Source of the DNA: Anaerolineaceae bacterium
GTDB taxonomy: Bacteria > Chloroflexota > Anaerolineae > Anaerolineales > Anaerolineaceae
Length of the DNA stretch: 15,578 bases
Direction of reading: 5' to 3'
NCBI GenBank assembly: GCA_014860845.1
Contig: JACZIY010000088.1
Location: 1-15,578 of the forward strand
The notes beneath the pieces were generated by a model. That model saw only the letters and a program-made list of their open reading frames with translations. It did not search any database and was not told the DNA's origin. Of the stretch, positions 6,376 to 13,476 are shown in pieces. Within the stretch, counting starts at the first letter, position 1, and each line of letters opens with the position of its first letter. The translations under genes were made by a program, and so were the position numbers.

Positions 6376-7542
6376 ATGACCTACCAAAATAATTTTACAC
6401 TAAGCCCAGAAATTCTGGAGGAAATATCAGAACAAGGACTCGAATATGTACCAGAACTAATCCGGATTATAGTAAATGAAGCCATGAAACAAGAACGGCA
6501 AAAGTATCTTGGTGTTGGTCTCTATCAACGAGATGAAGAACGTCAGGGACATGCTAATGGTTTCAAGAATAAAACAATACGAACTAGGATGGGAGAAATC
6601 AAATTTGACATACCACAGGTGCGTGAAGGAGGTTTCTATCCAGAGTCATTAGAAAAAGGGATCCGGAGTGAAAGAGCTTTGAACCTAACTATGGCAGAAA
6701 TGTACATAAAAGGAGTTTCCACGCGTAAAGTATCAGCGATCATAGAGAAATTATGCGGCACCTCTGTATCAGCTAGTACGGTTAGTGAGGTAGCCAAACA
6801 ACTTGATGAAACCCTGGAGAAATGGCGAAACAGTCCATTAGGAGAAGTAGTGTATTTGTACTTGGATGCCAGATATGAGAAAATACGCCAGGATGGATAT
6901 ATTCAGGATGTTGGGGTACTGATTGCTGTAGGGATCGACTGGAGTGGTCATAGAAAAGTGTTAGGAGTAACAATTGCCTTAGGAGAACAAGAACTACACT
7001 GGCGTACCTTCATGGAAAGCTTGGTACAGCGTGGAATACGAGGGGTGAAACTGATTATCTCAGATGATCATGCAGGACTGAAAGCGGCGCGGAAAGCTGT
7101 GTTTGGTGGGGTTCCATGGCAGAGATGTCAATTTCATTTACAACAGAATGCTCAGTCCTATATACCCAAAAAGGCCATGCAAGCAGAAGTAGCAGAGGAT
7201 CTTCGCAGTGTATTCAATGCTCCTAATCGAACAAAAGCAGAAGAGAATCTTCAGGAAATTGTGCAAAAGTACCAGACAAGTGCTTCTAAGCTTTCCCAAT
7301 GGATGGAGAAAAATATCCCAGAAGGACTGACAGTGTTTTCTTTTCCAGCTGCCCACAGAAAGAAAATTCGTACCACCAATAGTATTGAAAGACTGAATAG
7401 AGAAATAAAAAGGAGAACAAAAGTGGTTGGTGTTTTTCCGAATGAAACTTCTTGTTTGAGGTTAATCAGCTCAATTCTTATTGATATTAGTGAAAAATGG
7501 GAGACTGGATGGATATTTCTTGATGTTTCAGATGGACACTGA
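6376..7542 (+). CDS. IS256-family transposase (DDE type)
   Basis: A 388-residue transposase of normal length for the family, probably intact. It catalyses cut-out and insertion of its own element. The DDE residues are visible: Asp164 in YLYLDARYEKIR, Asp230 in LIISDDHAGL, and Glu338 in TTNSIERLNREIKRRTKV, with the family's C-x2-H motif (Cys251, His254 in RCQFHLQQNA) between the second and third. The N-terminal HANGFKNKTIRTRMGEIKFDIPQVR is the DNA-binding part. The end, ISEKWETGWIFLDVSD, corresponds to the usual IS256 C-terminus, so no truncation is seen. A strong Shine-Dalgarno (AAAGGAG) precedes the ATG. It is one of only two plus-strand genes here, as expected for a mobile insertion. Confidence 0.95.
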   Translation: MTYQNNFTLSPEILEEISEQGLEYVPELIRIIVNEAMKQERQKYLGVGLYQRDEERQGHANGFKNKTIRTRMGEIKFDIPQVREGGFYPESLEKGIRSERALNLTMAEMYIKGVSTRKVSAIIEKLCGTSVSASTVSEVAKQLDETLEKWRNSPLGEVVYLYLDARYEKIRQDGYIQDVGVLIAVGIDWSGHRKVLGVTIALGEQELHWRTFMESLVQRGIRGVKLIISDDHAGLKAARKAVFGGVPWQRCQFHLQQNAQSYIPKKAMQAEVAEDLRSVFNAPNRTKAEENLQEIVQKYQTSASKLSQWMEKNIPEGLTVFSFPAAHRKKIRTTNSIERLNREIKRRTKVVGVFPNETSCLRLISSILIDISEKWETGWIFLDVSDGH

Positions 7543-7557
7543 AGTAATAGCAGTAGT

Positions 7558-7607
7558 AGCTGTGGTATTGTGGGCAAGAGTGAAACGGTGTCCACTATTC
7601 CACAGCT
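7558..7607 (+). repeat. Hairpin in the 3' noncoding end of the IS element
   Basis: AGCTGTGG (7558-7565) pairs with CCACAGCT (7600-7607), and an inner GTGG/CCAC pair continues the stem across a short internal loop. It starts 16 bp after the transposase stop codon. There is no U tract, so it may be a structural terminator or a block to outside readthrough rather than a classic intrinsic terminator. Confidence 0.4.
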
Positions 7608-7646
7608 GAGTGTTGAACCTTAACAAACCTTTAGAATAATTTGACT

Positions 7647-7672
7647 AATTTTACAGAAAAATACTTGCATTA
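7647..7672 (-). repeat. Right terminal inverted repeat of the IS256-family element
   Basis: Reverse-complement partner of 6282-6307, with 21 of 26 positions matching and the inner 14 (7647-7660) perfect. Confidence 0.7.
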
Positions 7673-7861
7673 TCACTCATTACAAGCATGGTGTATGAGA
7701 ATCTGAGAATCATCATGAGTAATTCAAAATAAATCAATTATCAGACATCAAGGAATTAAATGTTTACTTTAATACAATCGGGATCATTTGACCCTTGTTG
7801 ATCTTTAGAAACATGGTTTCTGCATTAACCAATGAAAATATTACAGCTTGCCCACCAAAAA

Positions 7862-7906
7862 ATACCAAAAACATCGGTTGTGAATATATTTCTCACAACC
7901 GATGTT
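7862..7906 (-). terminator. Rho-independent terminator of the marR-ABC-ABC operon
   Basis: AACATCGGTTGTGA (7870-7883) and TCACAACCGATGTT (7893-7906) form a perfect 14-bp stem with a 9-nt loop. On the minus strand the stem is followed at once by TTTTTGGTATTTTTTGG, an excellent U tract. It lies 43 bp after the stop codon of the last ABC gene. In the stretch from the right IS end to here (7673-7861) I see only a 6-bp dyad AGAAAC/GTTTCT at 7807-7821 and no gene. Confidence 0.9.
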
Positions 7907-7949
7907 GTTAATAAACCTCAACTGTCGACGATCGACTTTAAACTACAGT

Positions 7950-9875
7950 CTACACCACCGGCGCAAATTGACTGTTGTACAACTCGGCATAGAAGCCGCC
8001 TTTTTCCAGCAGCTCTTCGTGTTTACCCTGTTCAACGATGTCACCTTCATTCAGTACCAGGATCAAATCGGCATCCCGGATGGTGGAGAGACGGTGGGCG
8101 ATGATGAAGCTGGTGCGGTCTTGCATAAGATTGCGCATAGCTTTCTGGATCAGTAATTCAGTGTGGGTATCGACCGAGCTGGTGGCTTCATCCAGAATCA
8201 GCATGGCGGGGTCAATCAGGAATGCACGTGCGATGGTCAGAAGCTGTTTCTGGCCAGCAGAGATGTTGGTTGTCTCTTCATTCAATACCATATTGTATCC
8301 ACCCGGCAAAGCGCGGATGAAGTAATCGGCATGTGCTGCTCTGGTGGCGGCGTATACCTGTTCATCGCTGGCGTTATCGCTACCATAACGAACGTTATCC
8401 ATAATGCTGCCATTAAACAGCCAGGTATCTTGTAATACCATACCAAACATGCAGCGTAGATCCTCACGGCGCAGATCGCGAATATCATGACCGTCAATGA
8501 GAATTGAGCCTTTGTTGACATCATAGAAACGCATCAACAATTTTACCAATGTGGTTTTCCCGGCACCAGTCGGGCCAACAATCGCAACCCGCATACCTGG
8601 TTCCACTTTGGTAGAGAAATCGTTGATGATGATCTTCTCGGGATCATACCCAAAGCGTACATTTCTGAACTCCACACGGCCATCCACGCCTGTTAAATCG
8701 ATAGGATTCTCAACCTCCGGAACCTGGTCTTCTTCTTCCAGAAATTCGAATACCCGTTCTGCCGCAGCAGCTGTCTGTTGGAGAACATTCGAAATGTTGG
8801 CAAGTTGTGTAATCGGTTGGGTGAAGGAACGCACATATTGGATAAAGGCTTGAATGTCACCCACAGTGATCAAATTACGAATGGCGAGATACCCACCAAC
8901 CACCACCACACCCACGTACCCGAGATTACCCACAAAGTTCATCATTGGCATCATAATACCGGACAGAAATTGCGATTTCCAAGCTGTATCATAGAGTTTA
9001 ACGTTCAATTCATTAAAGGTATTGACACTGCGTTCTTCGGCGTTAAAAGCTTTCACCTCTACATGTCCGCTGAACATTTCTTCAATATGTCCGTTCACAT
9101 TTCCCAGATAATCCTGTTGTTTGCGGAAGTATTTTTGCGAGCGTTTGACAATGAACTGTACGATCACCAATGAAAGGGGAATGACCAAGAGCGCAACAAG
9201 CGTCATTTGCCATGAGATGGTCAACATCATAACTAAGATACCTAACACGCTGGTGATGGAACTGATGATCTGTGAGAGACTTTGACTGAGCGTCTGATTG
9301 ACGGTATCCACATCGTTGGTGATGCGGGAGAGGATCTCGCCATGATTGGTGCCATCGAAATATTTTAATGGCATGCGGTTGATCTTGGCGGCAATATTTC
9401 GACGCAGATTGTAGGTGATGTCAACCGATACACCAGTCATCATCCACCCTTGCACATAAGACAACACAGCAGCCAGGATATATAATCCCAAGGCGGTCAA
9501 AAGGATCTGTCCAATGGCGTTGAAATCAATACCAGGTCCGGAACCGGTAATTTGCTCGATTACGCCTTCAAAAAGCTTCGTGGTTGCATTTCCCAGTATT
9601 TTGGGACCAAAGATGGTGAAGACCGTGGAAACCATCGAAAGAATGATGACAATCACGGTTACCAGTTTGTGAGGTCCCAGATAGGCGATGAGTTTGCGCA
9701 TGGTGCCTTTAAAGTCACGGGCAGAATCGCCTTTCATCATTGCCATGGGGCCACCGCGACCAAATGGACCACCATGTGAGCTACCTAGCCGACGTGTAGT
9801 TGTGGTTTTATTTTCCTTGTTATTTTCTTTCCCATCATTATTGGGAACTGTGTTTTTGTTGGTTGTGTCGCTCAT
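7950..9875 (-). CDS. ABC exporter subunit, catalytic half (multidrug type, transmembrane + ATPase)
   Basis: A 641-residue half-transporter. Residues 1-45 are a polar, glycine-rich cytosolic extension, 66-365 hold six membrane helices, and 400-641 are the ATPase domain. Motifs: Walker A GPTGAGKT (434-441), Q-loop Gln482, signature ISAGQ (538-542, not the usual LSGGQ), Walker B LILDEATSSVD with catalytic Glu563, and H-loop His594 (IIAHRLSTI). In heterodimeric exporters such as BmrCD, LmrCD or TM287/288, this subunit supplies the Walker A/B of the working ATP site and a degenerate signature for the silent one. The start codon overlaps the stop of the upstream ABC gene as ATGA and has AGGAGG before it, so the two subunits are made in a coupled way. 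Substrate unknown; drugs, lipids or other amphipathic molecules are typical. Confidence 0.93.
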   Translation of the reverse strand: MSDTTNKNTVPNNDGKENNKENKTTTTRRLGSSHGGPFGRGGPMAMMKGDSARDFKGTMRKLIAYLGPHKLVTVIVIILSMVSTVFTIFGPKILGNATTKLFEGVIEQITGSGPGIDFNAIGQILLTALGLYILAAVLSYVQGWMMTGVSVDITYNLRRNIAAKINRMPLKYFDGTNHGEILSRITNDVDTVNQTLSQSLSQIISSITSVLGILVMMLTISWQMTLVALLVIPLSLVIVQFIVKRSQKYFRKQQDYLGNVNGHIEEMFSGHVEVKAFNAEERSVNTFNELNVKLYDTAWKSQFLSGIMMPMMNFVGNLGYVGVVVVGGYLAIRNLITVGDIQAFIQYVRSFTQPITQLANISNVLQQTAAAAERVFEFLEEEDQVPEVENPIDLTGVDGRVEFRNVRFGYDPEKIIINDFSTKVEPGMRVAIVGPTGAGKTTLVKLLMRFYDVNKGSILIDGHDIRDLRREDLRCMFGMVLQDTWLFNGSIMDNVRYGSDNASDEQVYAATRAAHADYFIRALPGGYNMVLNEETTNISAGQKQLLTIARAFLIDPAMLILDEATSSVDTHTELLIQKAMRNLMQDRTSFIIAHRLSTIRDADLILVLNEGDIVEQGKHEELLEKGGFYAELYNSQFAPVV

Positions 9876-12112
9876 GCCAATTCCTCCTGGCTTAATTGCG
9901 ATAGGGCAATGTCGCGATAAATCTCGTTGGTTTTCATTAGTTCATGATGGGTGCCTTTGCCAACCACCTTACCTTCATCCAGGACGACAATCTGATCCGC
10001 AGATTTTATAGTAGCGACCCTTTGTGATACGATAAAGACGACCGAGTCGGCCACATATTTACGAAGTGCGTATCGCAAAGCAGCATCTGTTTTATAGTCC
10101 AATGCTGAGAAACTATCGTCAAATATATTGATGGGTGCTTTCTTTACCAGGGCACGGGCGATCGCCAGACGTTGGCGTTGACCTCCCGAAACATTCGTGC
10201 CACCCTGAGAAATTTCAGCTTGTAATCCATCCTCTCTTTCTTTGATGAAGGTAGCTGCTTGTGCAATTTCGATGGCTGTTTGAATCTCCTGGGGGGTGGC
10301 TTCTTCATCACCCATTTGAAGATTAGATTCGATTGTGCCAGAAAAGAGATTACTCCTTTGGGGAACATATCCAATTTTTGAGTGTAATTCTTTTTGAGAA
10401 ACATTACGGATATCTACACCATCCAGGAGGATTGAACCACCTGTGACATCAAAGAAACGAGGGATCAAGTTGACAATGGTTGATTTACCAGATCCGGTTG
10501 TGCCTATAAAGGCGGTTGTCTCACCAGGGCACGCTGTAAAGGAGATATCATGCAGGATATCCTCTTCTGCATCCGGGTAATGAAAAGAAACATTGCGAAA
10601 TTCCACCACACCGCGGAATGGTTCTGGAAAATGCATGGGATTTGGCTGGTCAACAATGCTGGGCTCGGTATCCAATACTTGCACAATACGTTCTGCAGAC
10701 GCCGAAGCACGCGGCAACATAATGAACATCATTGCCATCATCATAAATGCAAAGAATATCTGCATGGAGTATTGGATGAATGCCATCATATCGCCGACCT
10801 GAATCTGGGCCTGAGCCACTTCATGGGCGCCAACCCAAATGACCAGCAAAGAGACAGCACTCATCAGAAACATCATGATGGGCATCAGAACGACCATCAC
10901 ACGGCTAACAAACAGCATGTTGCCGGTCAGATCTAGATTGGCTTTATCGAAACGTTTTTCTTCAAAATCCTGACGATTGAATGCACGTACCACCATCATA
11001 CCGCTCAAATTCTCACGAATAACCCGATTGAGATTGTCAATTAAGGTTTGAATTAGTTTGAATTTTGGAAGGGTGATTGAAAAGGCGACCATGACTACGC
11101 TGAGCAAGATAACCACCATACCGGCTATGATCCACCACATGGATGGGGCTTTGTCCAAAGCGCGGATGATACCTCCAATACCGATAATAGGGGCAAAAAA
11201 TACCATCCTAATGATCATCATGGTTACCATCTGAATCTGGGTGATATCGTTCGTGGATCGTGTGATCAGGGAAGCAGTTGAAAATTTCTCAATTTCCGCT
11301 TTGGCAAAGTTAGTTACGCGCACAAAAACCGATTCACGTAAATCACGGGCAACACCTGCAGCCACGCGAGCCGATAGTAATCCAACCAGAATGGTTGCTA
11401 TCACGGAGATGAGGGTTAACCCCAACATCCAACTTCCTGTTGTTAAGATATAACTGGTTTGTAATGTCGCAGTGTTGACACCCAGGGCTTCGTATTCAGT
11501 TTTCACAGCTGCGATACCCATTTGCGAGATCATACTCTCACCAAGGGTTTCAAATTGATCCTGAATTCCTGAAAGGAGTTGGGTTCGTTGCTGTGCCGGC
11601 AAATTACCTAACACGGTGAAAAGATCCATCCCGGCTGGGATTTGCGAGATGTCAAATCCCAGATTCTCTGCCATGGCAGCAGCATTCTCAGGATTCGCAG
11701 TCGCTTGCTCGAGAAAAGAGACGGTTATCAAAGCACGACTGACGATAGGAGAGAGGGTATCCAATAGCTCCTGATCAAGCGCCTGGAGTACATATAGAGC
11801 CTGTCCCGAAGCCAATGGATATTGATTCAGGTACTGATCATAATCAGAGTCTGTTGGTTCCACCAGCTGGTAAGCAGCGGTGACAATTTCTGTCTCTTCA
11901 GGGGAGAGGAATAACAGCACGCGTTCAAAGGTAATCGCACGCATGGCGGAGGGAATTTCACTCTCCACGCCACCCTGTTGAATACCAATATTCACAATGC
12001 GTGAAAGGTAATCCGGAAGGGTCAGATCCACATTGGCCTGTACAAATAGCAATAAAATGGCAGCCAGGATCATCACATAATATTTTTTGATATAGGGAAA
12101 TAATTTAAGCAT
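9872..12112 (-). CDS. ABC exporter subunit, degenerate-site half with large extracytoplasmic insert
   Basis: A 746-residue half-transporter, partner of the next gene. After the first helix (11-30) comes an unusually large insert of about 180 residues (35-220), rich in acidic residues, Gln and Ala, before the second helix at 224-247; it should lie outside the membrane. ATPase motifs: Walker A GTTGSGKS (537-544), Gln585, canonical signature VSGGQ (641-645), but Walker B is INIFDDSFSALD with Asp666 where the catalytic Glu should be, and the H-loop histidine is Gln697 (IVSQRVATI). These are the standard losses of the non-hydrolysing site in heterodimeric ABC exporters. It starts 18 bp after the MarR gene and overlaps the next gene by 4 bp. 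Its Shine-Dalgarno is weak (AGAAGAG), so translation may depend partly on the marR reading. Confidence 0.93.
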   Translation of the reverse strand: MLKLFPYIKKYYVMILAAILLLFVQANVDLTLPDYLSRIVNIGIQQGGVESEIPSAMRAITFERVLLFLSPEETEIVTAAYQLVEPTDSDYDQYLNQYPLASGQALYVLQALDQELLDTLSPIVSRALITVSFLEQATANPENAAAMAENLGFDISQIPAGMDLFTVLGNLPAQQRTQLLSGIQDQFETLGESMISQMGIAAVKTEYEALGVNTATLQTSYILTTGSWMLGLTLISVIATILVGLLSARVAAGVARDLRESVFVRVTNFAKAEIEKFSTASLITRSTNDITQIQMVTMMIIRMVFFAPIIGIGGIIRALDKAPSMWWIIAGMVVILLSVVMVAFSITLPKFKLIQTLIDNLNRVIRENLSGMMVVRAFNRQDFEEKRFDKANLDLTGNMLFVSRVMVVLMPIMMFLMSAVSLLVIWVGAHEVAQAQIQVGDMMAFIQYSMQIFFAFMMMAMMFIMLPRASASAERIVQVLDTEPSIVDQPNPMHFPEPFRGVVEFRNVSFHYPDAEEDILHDISFTACPGETTAFIGTTGSGKSTIVNLIPRFFDVTGGSILLDGVDIRNVSQKELHSKIGYVPQRSNLFSGTIESNLQMGDEEATPQEIQTAIEIAQAATFIKEREDGLQAEISQGGTNVSGGQRQRLAIARALVKKAPINIFDDSFSALDYKTDAALRYALRKYVADSVVFIVSQRVATIKSADQIVVLDEGKVVGKGTHHELMKTNEIYRDIALSQLSQEELA

Positions 12113-12130
12113 GGTATTGTTCTCTTCTAT

Positions 12131-12589
12131 TTAGCTTTCTGATTGAGATTTCGGATCATCCAACAATGCAGCTTTGTCAATTAATAACCGCAATGCTAAA
12201 TCTACCTGATCCTGTTCTTCTTCTGTGAGAATATTGATCAAATCAGACAACCATTTATGACGTTCGATCATCCCTTCATTGGCTATTTTTTTTCCATCTT
12301 TGGTTAACACCAGTACTTTATTGCGACGGTCTTGCGGATCCTCACTGCGGTGTACCAATCCCTGTTGAACCATCTTCTCCAATAACTGACTGACGGCGGC
12401 ATTTGTCACGCCGAATTCTGTACCCAAACCAGAAATATTACATTCTTCATTCTGTGAAAGATGAATCAACGCGCTTAGCTGTGGAAGAGAGTAATTTTTC
12501 TCCCTGGCAAATCGCATAAAATTGCCAAGCGAGTTGCGCATGTTGAGATTCATCCATTCATTAAAGGTTTTTTCTAAAGGTGGTGACAT
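12131..12589 (-). CDS. MarR-family transcriptional regulator
   Basis: A 152-residue dimeric winged-helix repressor of usual MarR length. Residues about 33-105 carry the DNA-binding domain: LPQLSALIHLSQNEECNIS, the recognition helix region GVTNAAVSQLLEKMVQQGLV, and the wing with the family hallmark DPQDRRNKVLVLT (residues 84-96). The flanking helices form the dimer interface. It is the first gene of the operon with the two ABC subunits, so it very probably represses the exporter and itself and is released by a ligand that the pump exports (inference from many MarR-ABC operons). AAGAGGT precedes the ATG. A perfect-consensus promoter with an inverted repeat around its -10 lies directly upstream. 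Confidence 0.93.
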   Translation of the reverse strand: MSPPLEKTFNEWMNLNMRNSLGNFMRFAREKNYSLPQLSALIHLSQNEECNISGLGTEFGVTNAAVSQLLEKMVQQGLVHRSEDPQDRRNKVLVLTKDGKKIANEGMIERHKWLSDLINILTEEEQDQVDLALRLLIDKAALLDDPKSQSES

Positions 12590-12599
12590 AAGACCTCTT

Positions 12600-12640
12600 A
12601 TTAGTTAAGATCGCTGAATTATATAGATGGGTTAAGTAAT
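12600..12640. promoter_or_regulatory. Candidate MarR operator: inverted repeat centred on the -10 element
   Basis: ATTAGTTAAG (12600-12609) and GTTAAGTAAT (12631-12640) match as an inverted repeat at 8 of 10 positions, with the centre at 12620 inside the -10 hexamer. The half-sites are 31 bp apart, about three helical turns. A related ATTAGCTA is present on the minus strand at 12658-12651, just upstream of the -35. Occupation of either would block RNA polymerase. Binding is inferred only. Confidence 0.4.
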
Positions 12641-12646
12641 TGTCAA
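12618..12646 (-). promoter_or_regulatory. Perfect-consensus sigma-70 promoter of the marR-ABC operon
   Basis: On the minus strand TTGACA (12646-12641), exactly 17 bp, TATAAT (12623-12618). The start point would be near 12611, leaving a leader of about 22 nt. Such a strong promoter is normal where a repressor keeps the operon off. Confidence 0.88.
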
Positions 12647-12724
12647 GTGATAGCTAATAGCTGATACCCAAAGGGCATGATATTGCTCATACCTGATTGC
12701 TGATAGAAAATTCACCAGATCGTT

Positions 12725-12808
12725 GGTGCATTGCACTTAAGAATGAACACGATACCCAATTCTCGGGTAAATTCCTCATAAACAATTGACCAAAAGTGCA
12801 TTGCACCT
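12725..12808. repeat. Twin palindromes GTGCATTGCAC in inverted arrangement
   Basis: GTGCATTGCAC occurs at 12726-12736 and 12796-12806, exactly 70 bp apart. With flanks they read GGTGCATTGCACTT and AAGTGCATTGCACC, so the two 14-mers are also inverted copies of each other, differing only at the centre base. They look like two sites for one dimeric DNA-binding protein. The second sits in the spacer of a possible promoter. Confidence 0.75.
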
Positions 12809-12816
12809 TGTATACA
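12786..12816 (+). promoter_or_regulatory. Candidate long-spacer promoter for the SWIM gene
   Basis: TTGACC (12786-12791), a 19-bp spacer and TATACA (12811-12816) on the plus strand, with the palindrome GTGCATTGCAC exactly centred in the spacer (both centres at 12801). A 19-bp spacer with a central dyad is the arrangement used by MerR-type activators. Transcription would start about 175 nt before the SWIM ATG. No MerR gene is in the window. Confidence 0.35.
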
Positions 12817-12998
12817 ATTCAGTTATAGCTTGGAAAAATCTTGAATATTAGAAGTAATCCAGTTGGTCCCGGACAGTAGGCGGAGTGGGAGGTTATTGAC
12901 CCTCGCCGGATCGAAAGTTCACGTCTTGATGAAGATTATCCCCTCAATTTTCTTCTTTCAGCTTCAGAGAATTTCAAAGATTATTATAAAATTACATT

Positions 12999-13427
12999 AT
13001 GAAAGAAATATTGCTGACCGAAGAGGATATTCAATTATTATCCACTGAAAAGAGCTTCGATCGTGGGGAAGACCTATACCTGTCCAGTGCAATTTCCGAT
13101 ACCTTTCGCAAGAAAAACACTATTTTTGGCAAATGTGAAGGCAGTGGAGGTAAACCCTATGACCTGGAGGTAAATTTCGATGGGATTGAGATGGATGCTT
13201 TCTGTACCTGCCCTTATGATTGGGGTGGTTTATGTAAACACCTGGTGGCTTTCCTGCTAACCTTTGTTAACGAGGAGGAATTATTTACCGAATCGGTCGA
13301 TATACCAACCTTGTTAGAGCCATTGGACCGTGAAAACCTGATTGTTCTGATATCAAAGTTGGTCAAAGAAAAACCAGACTTGCAGAATTGGATGCAAAAA
13401 CACATCAAGGGAAAATTTAAGGATTAA
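12999..13427 (+). CDS. Small SWIM zinc-finger domain protein
   Basis: A 142-residue cytosolic protein with a SWIM-type zinc-binding motif: Cys69-x-Cys71 and Cys79-x-His81 in FCTCPYDWGGLCKHLVAFLL, the CxC-xn-CxH pattern of the family. SWIM domains bind DNA or proteins and usually sit inside larger proteins (SWI2/SNF2-type helicases, MuDR transposases, or bacterial SWIM proteins of several hundred residues). Here the protein stops after a short helical tail (LLEPLDRENLIVLISKLVKEKPDLQNWMQ), the segment that follows the finger in larger relatives. It is thus either a stand-alone mini-SWIM protein or the front piece of a shortened gene. No coding sequence continues after the stop. The ATG has no Shine-Dalgarno, and TATAAAAT directly upstream raises the possibility of a near-leaderless transcript. 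Function unknown. Confidence 0.8.
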   Translation: MKEILLTEEDIQLLSTEKSFDRGEDLYLSSAISDTFRKKNTIFGKCEGSGGKPYDLEVNFDGIEMDAFCTCPYDWGGLCKHLVAFLLTFVNEEELFTESVDIPTLLEPLDRENLIVLISKLVKEKPDLQNWMQKHIKGKFKD

Positions 13428-13476
13428 TAGTATAAGTTGATAATATTCAAGTATGATCCTGGATTAACAAGCTTTT

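Larger units (their letters stand above)
6282..7672 (+). mobile_element. IS256-family insertion sequence, about 1391 bp
   Basis: The transposase gene at 6376-7542 is bracketed by imperfect terminal inverted repeats at 6282-6307 and 7647-7672. The inner 14 bases TTTTCTGTAAAATT match perfectly and the outer 12 match at 7 positions, 21 of 26 overall; 26 bp is also the length reported for IS256 itself, and CTGTAAAA resembles the TGTGTAAAA core of IS256 ends. No clean 8-9 bp target duplication abuts these ends. Both flanks do contain CACTCAT (6271-6277 and 7674-7680), shifted by a few bases, so the exact ends could be off by a few positions. The element sits between the cfa promoter region and the terminator of the ABC exporter operon and does not interrupt a recognisable gene. 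Confidence 0.8.
12647..12998. other. Intergenic region between the divergent marR and SWIM genes, with nested dyads
   Basis: No credible gene is seen. The stretch holds short direct repeats (ATAGCT twice at 12649-12661), two copies of the palindrome GTGCATTGCAC 70 bp apart, a 5-bp stem TACCC/GGGTA between them (12753-12768), the palindrome TTGTATACAA (12808-12817), and from about 12864 to 12912 a GC-richer segment where GGCG and GGG can pair with CCC and CGCC. The SWIM gene lacks a Shine-Dalgarno here. A plus-strand promoter-like TTGACC-19 bp-TATACA lies at 12786-12816. Confidence 0.5.

Noticed and set aside
7251..7595. A 114-residue minus-strand frame across the transposase 3' end
   Set aside because: Antisense shadow of the IS256 transposase C-terminus; no motif or ribosome site.
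12725..12808. The twin palindromes as a CRISPR or attC-like array
   Set aside because: Only two copies, 11-14 bp long, inverted to each other and without regular spacers or adjacent cas or integrase genes.
12863..13048. A 61-residue plus-strand frame overlapping the SWIM start
   Set aside because: Low-complexity composition, no ribosome site and overlap with a better gene in another frame.
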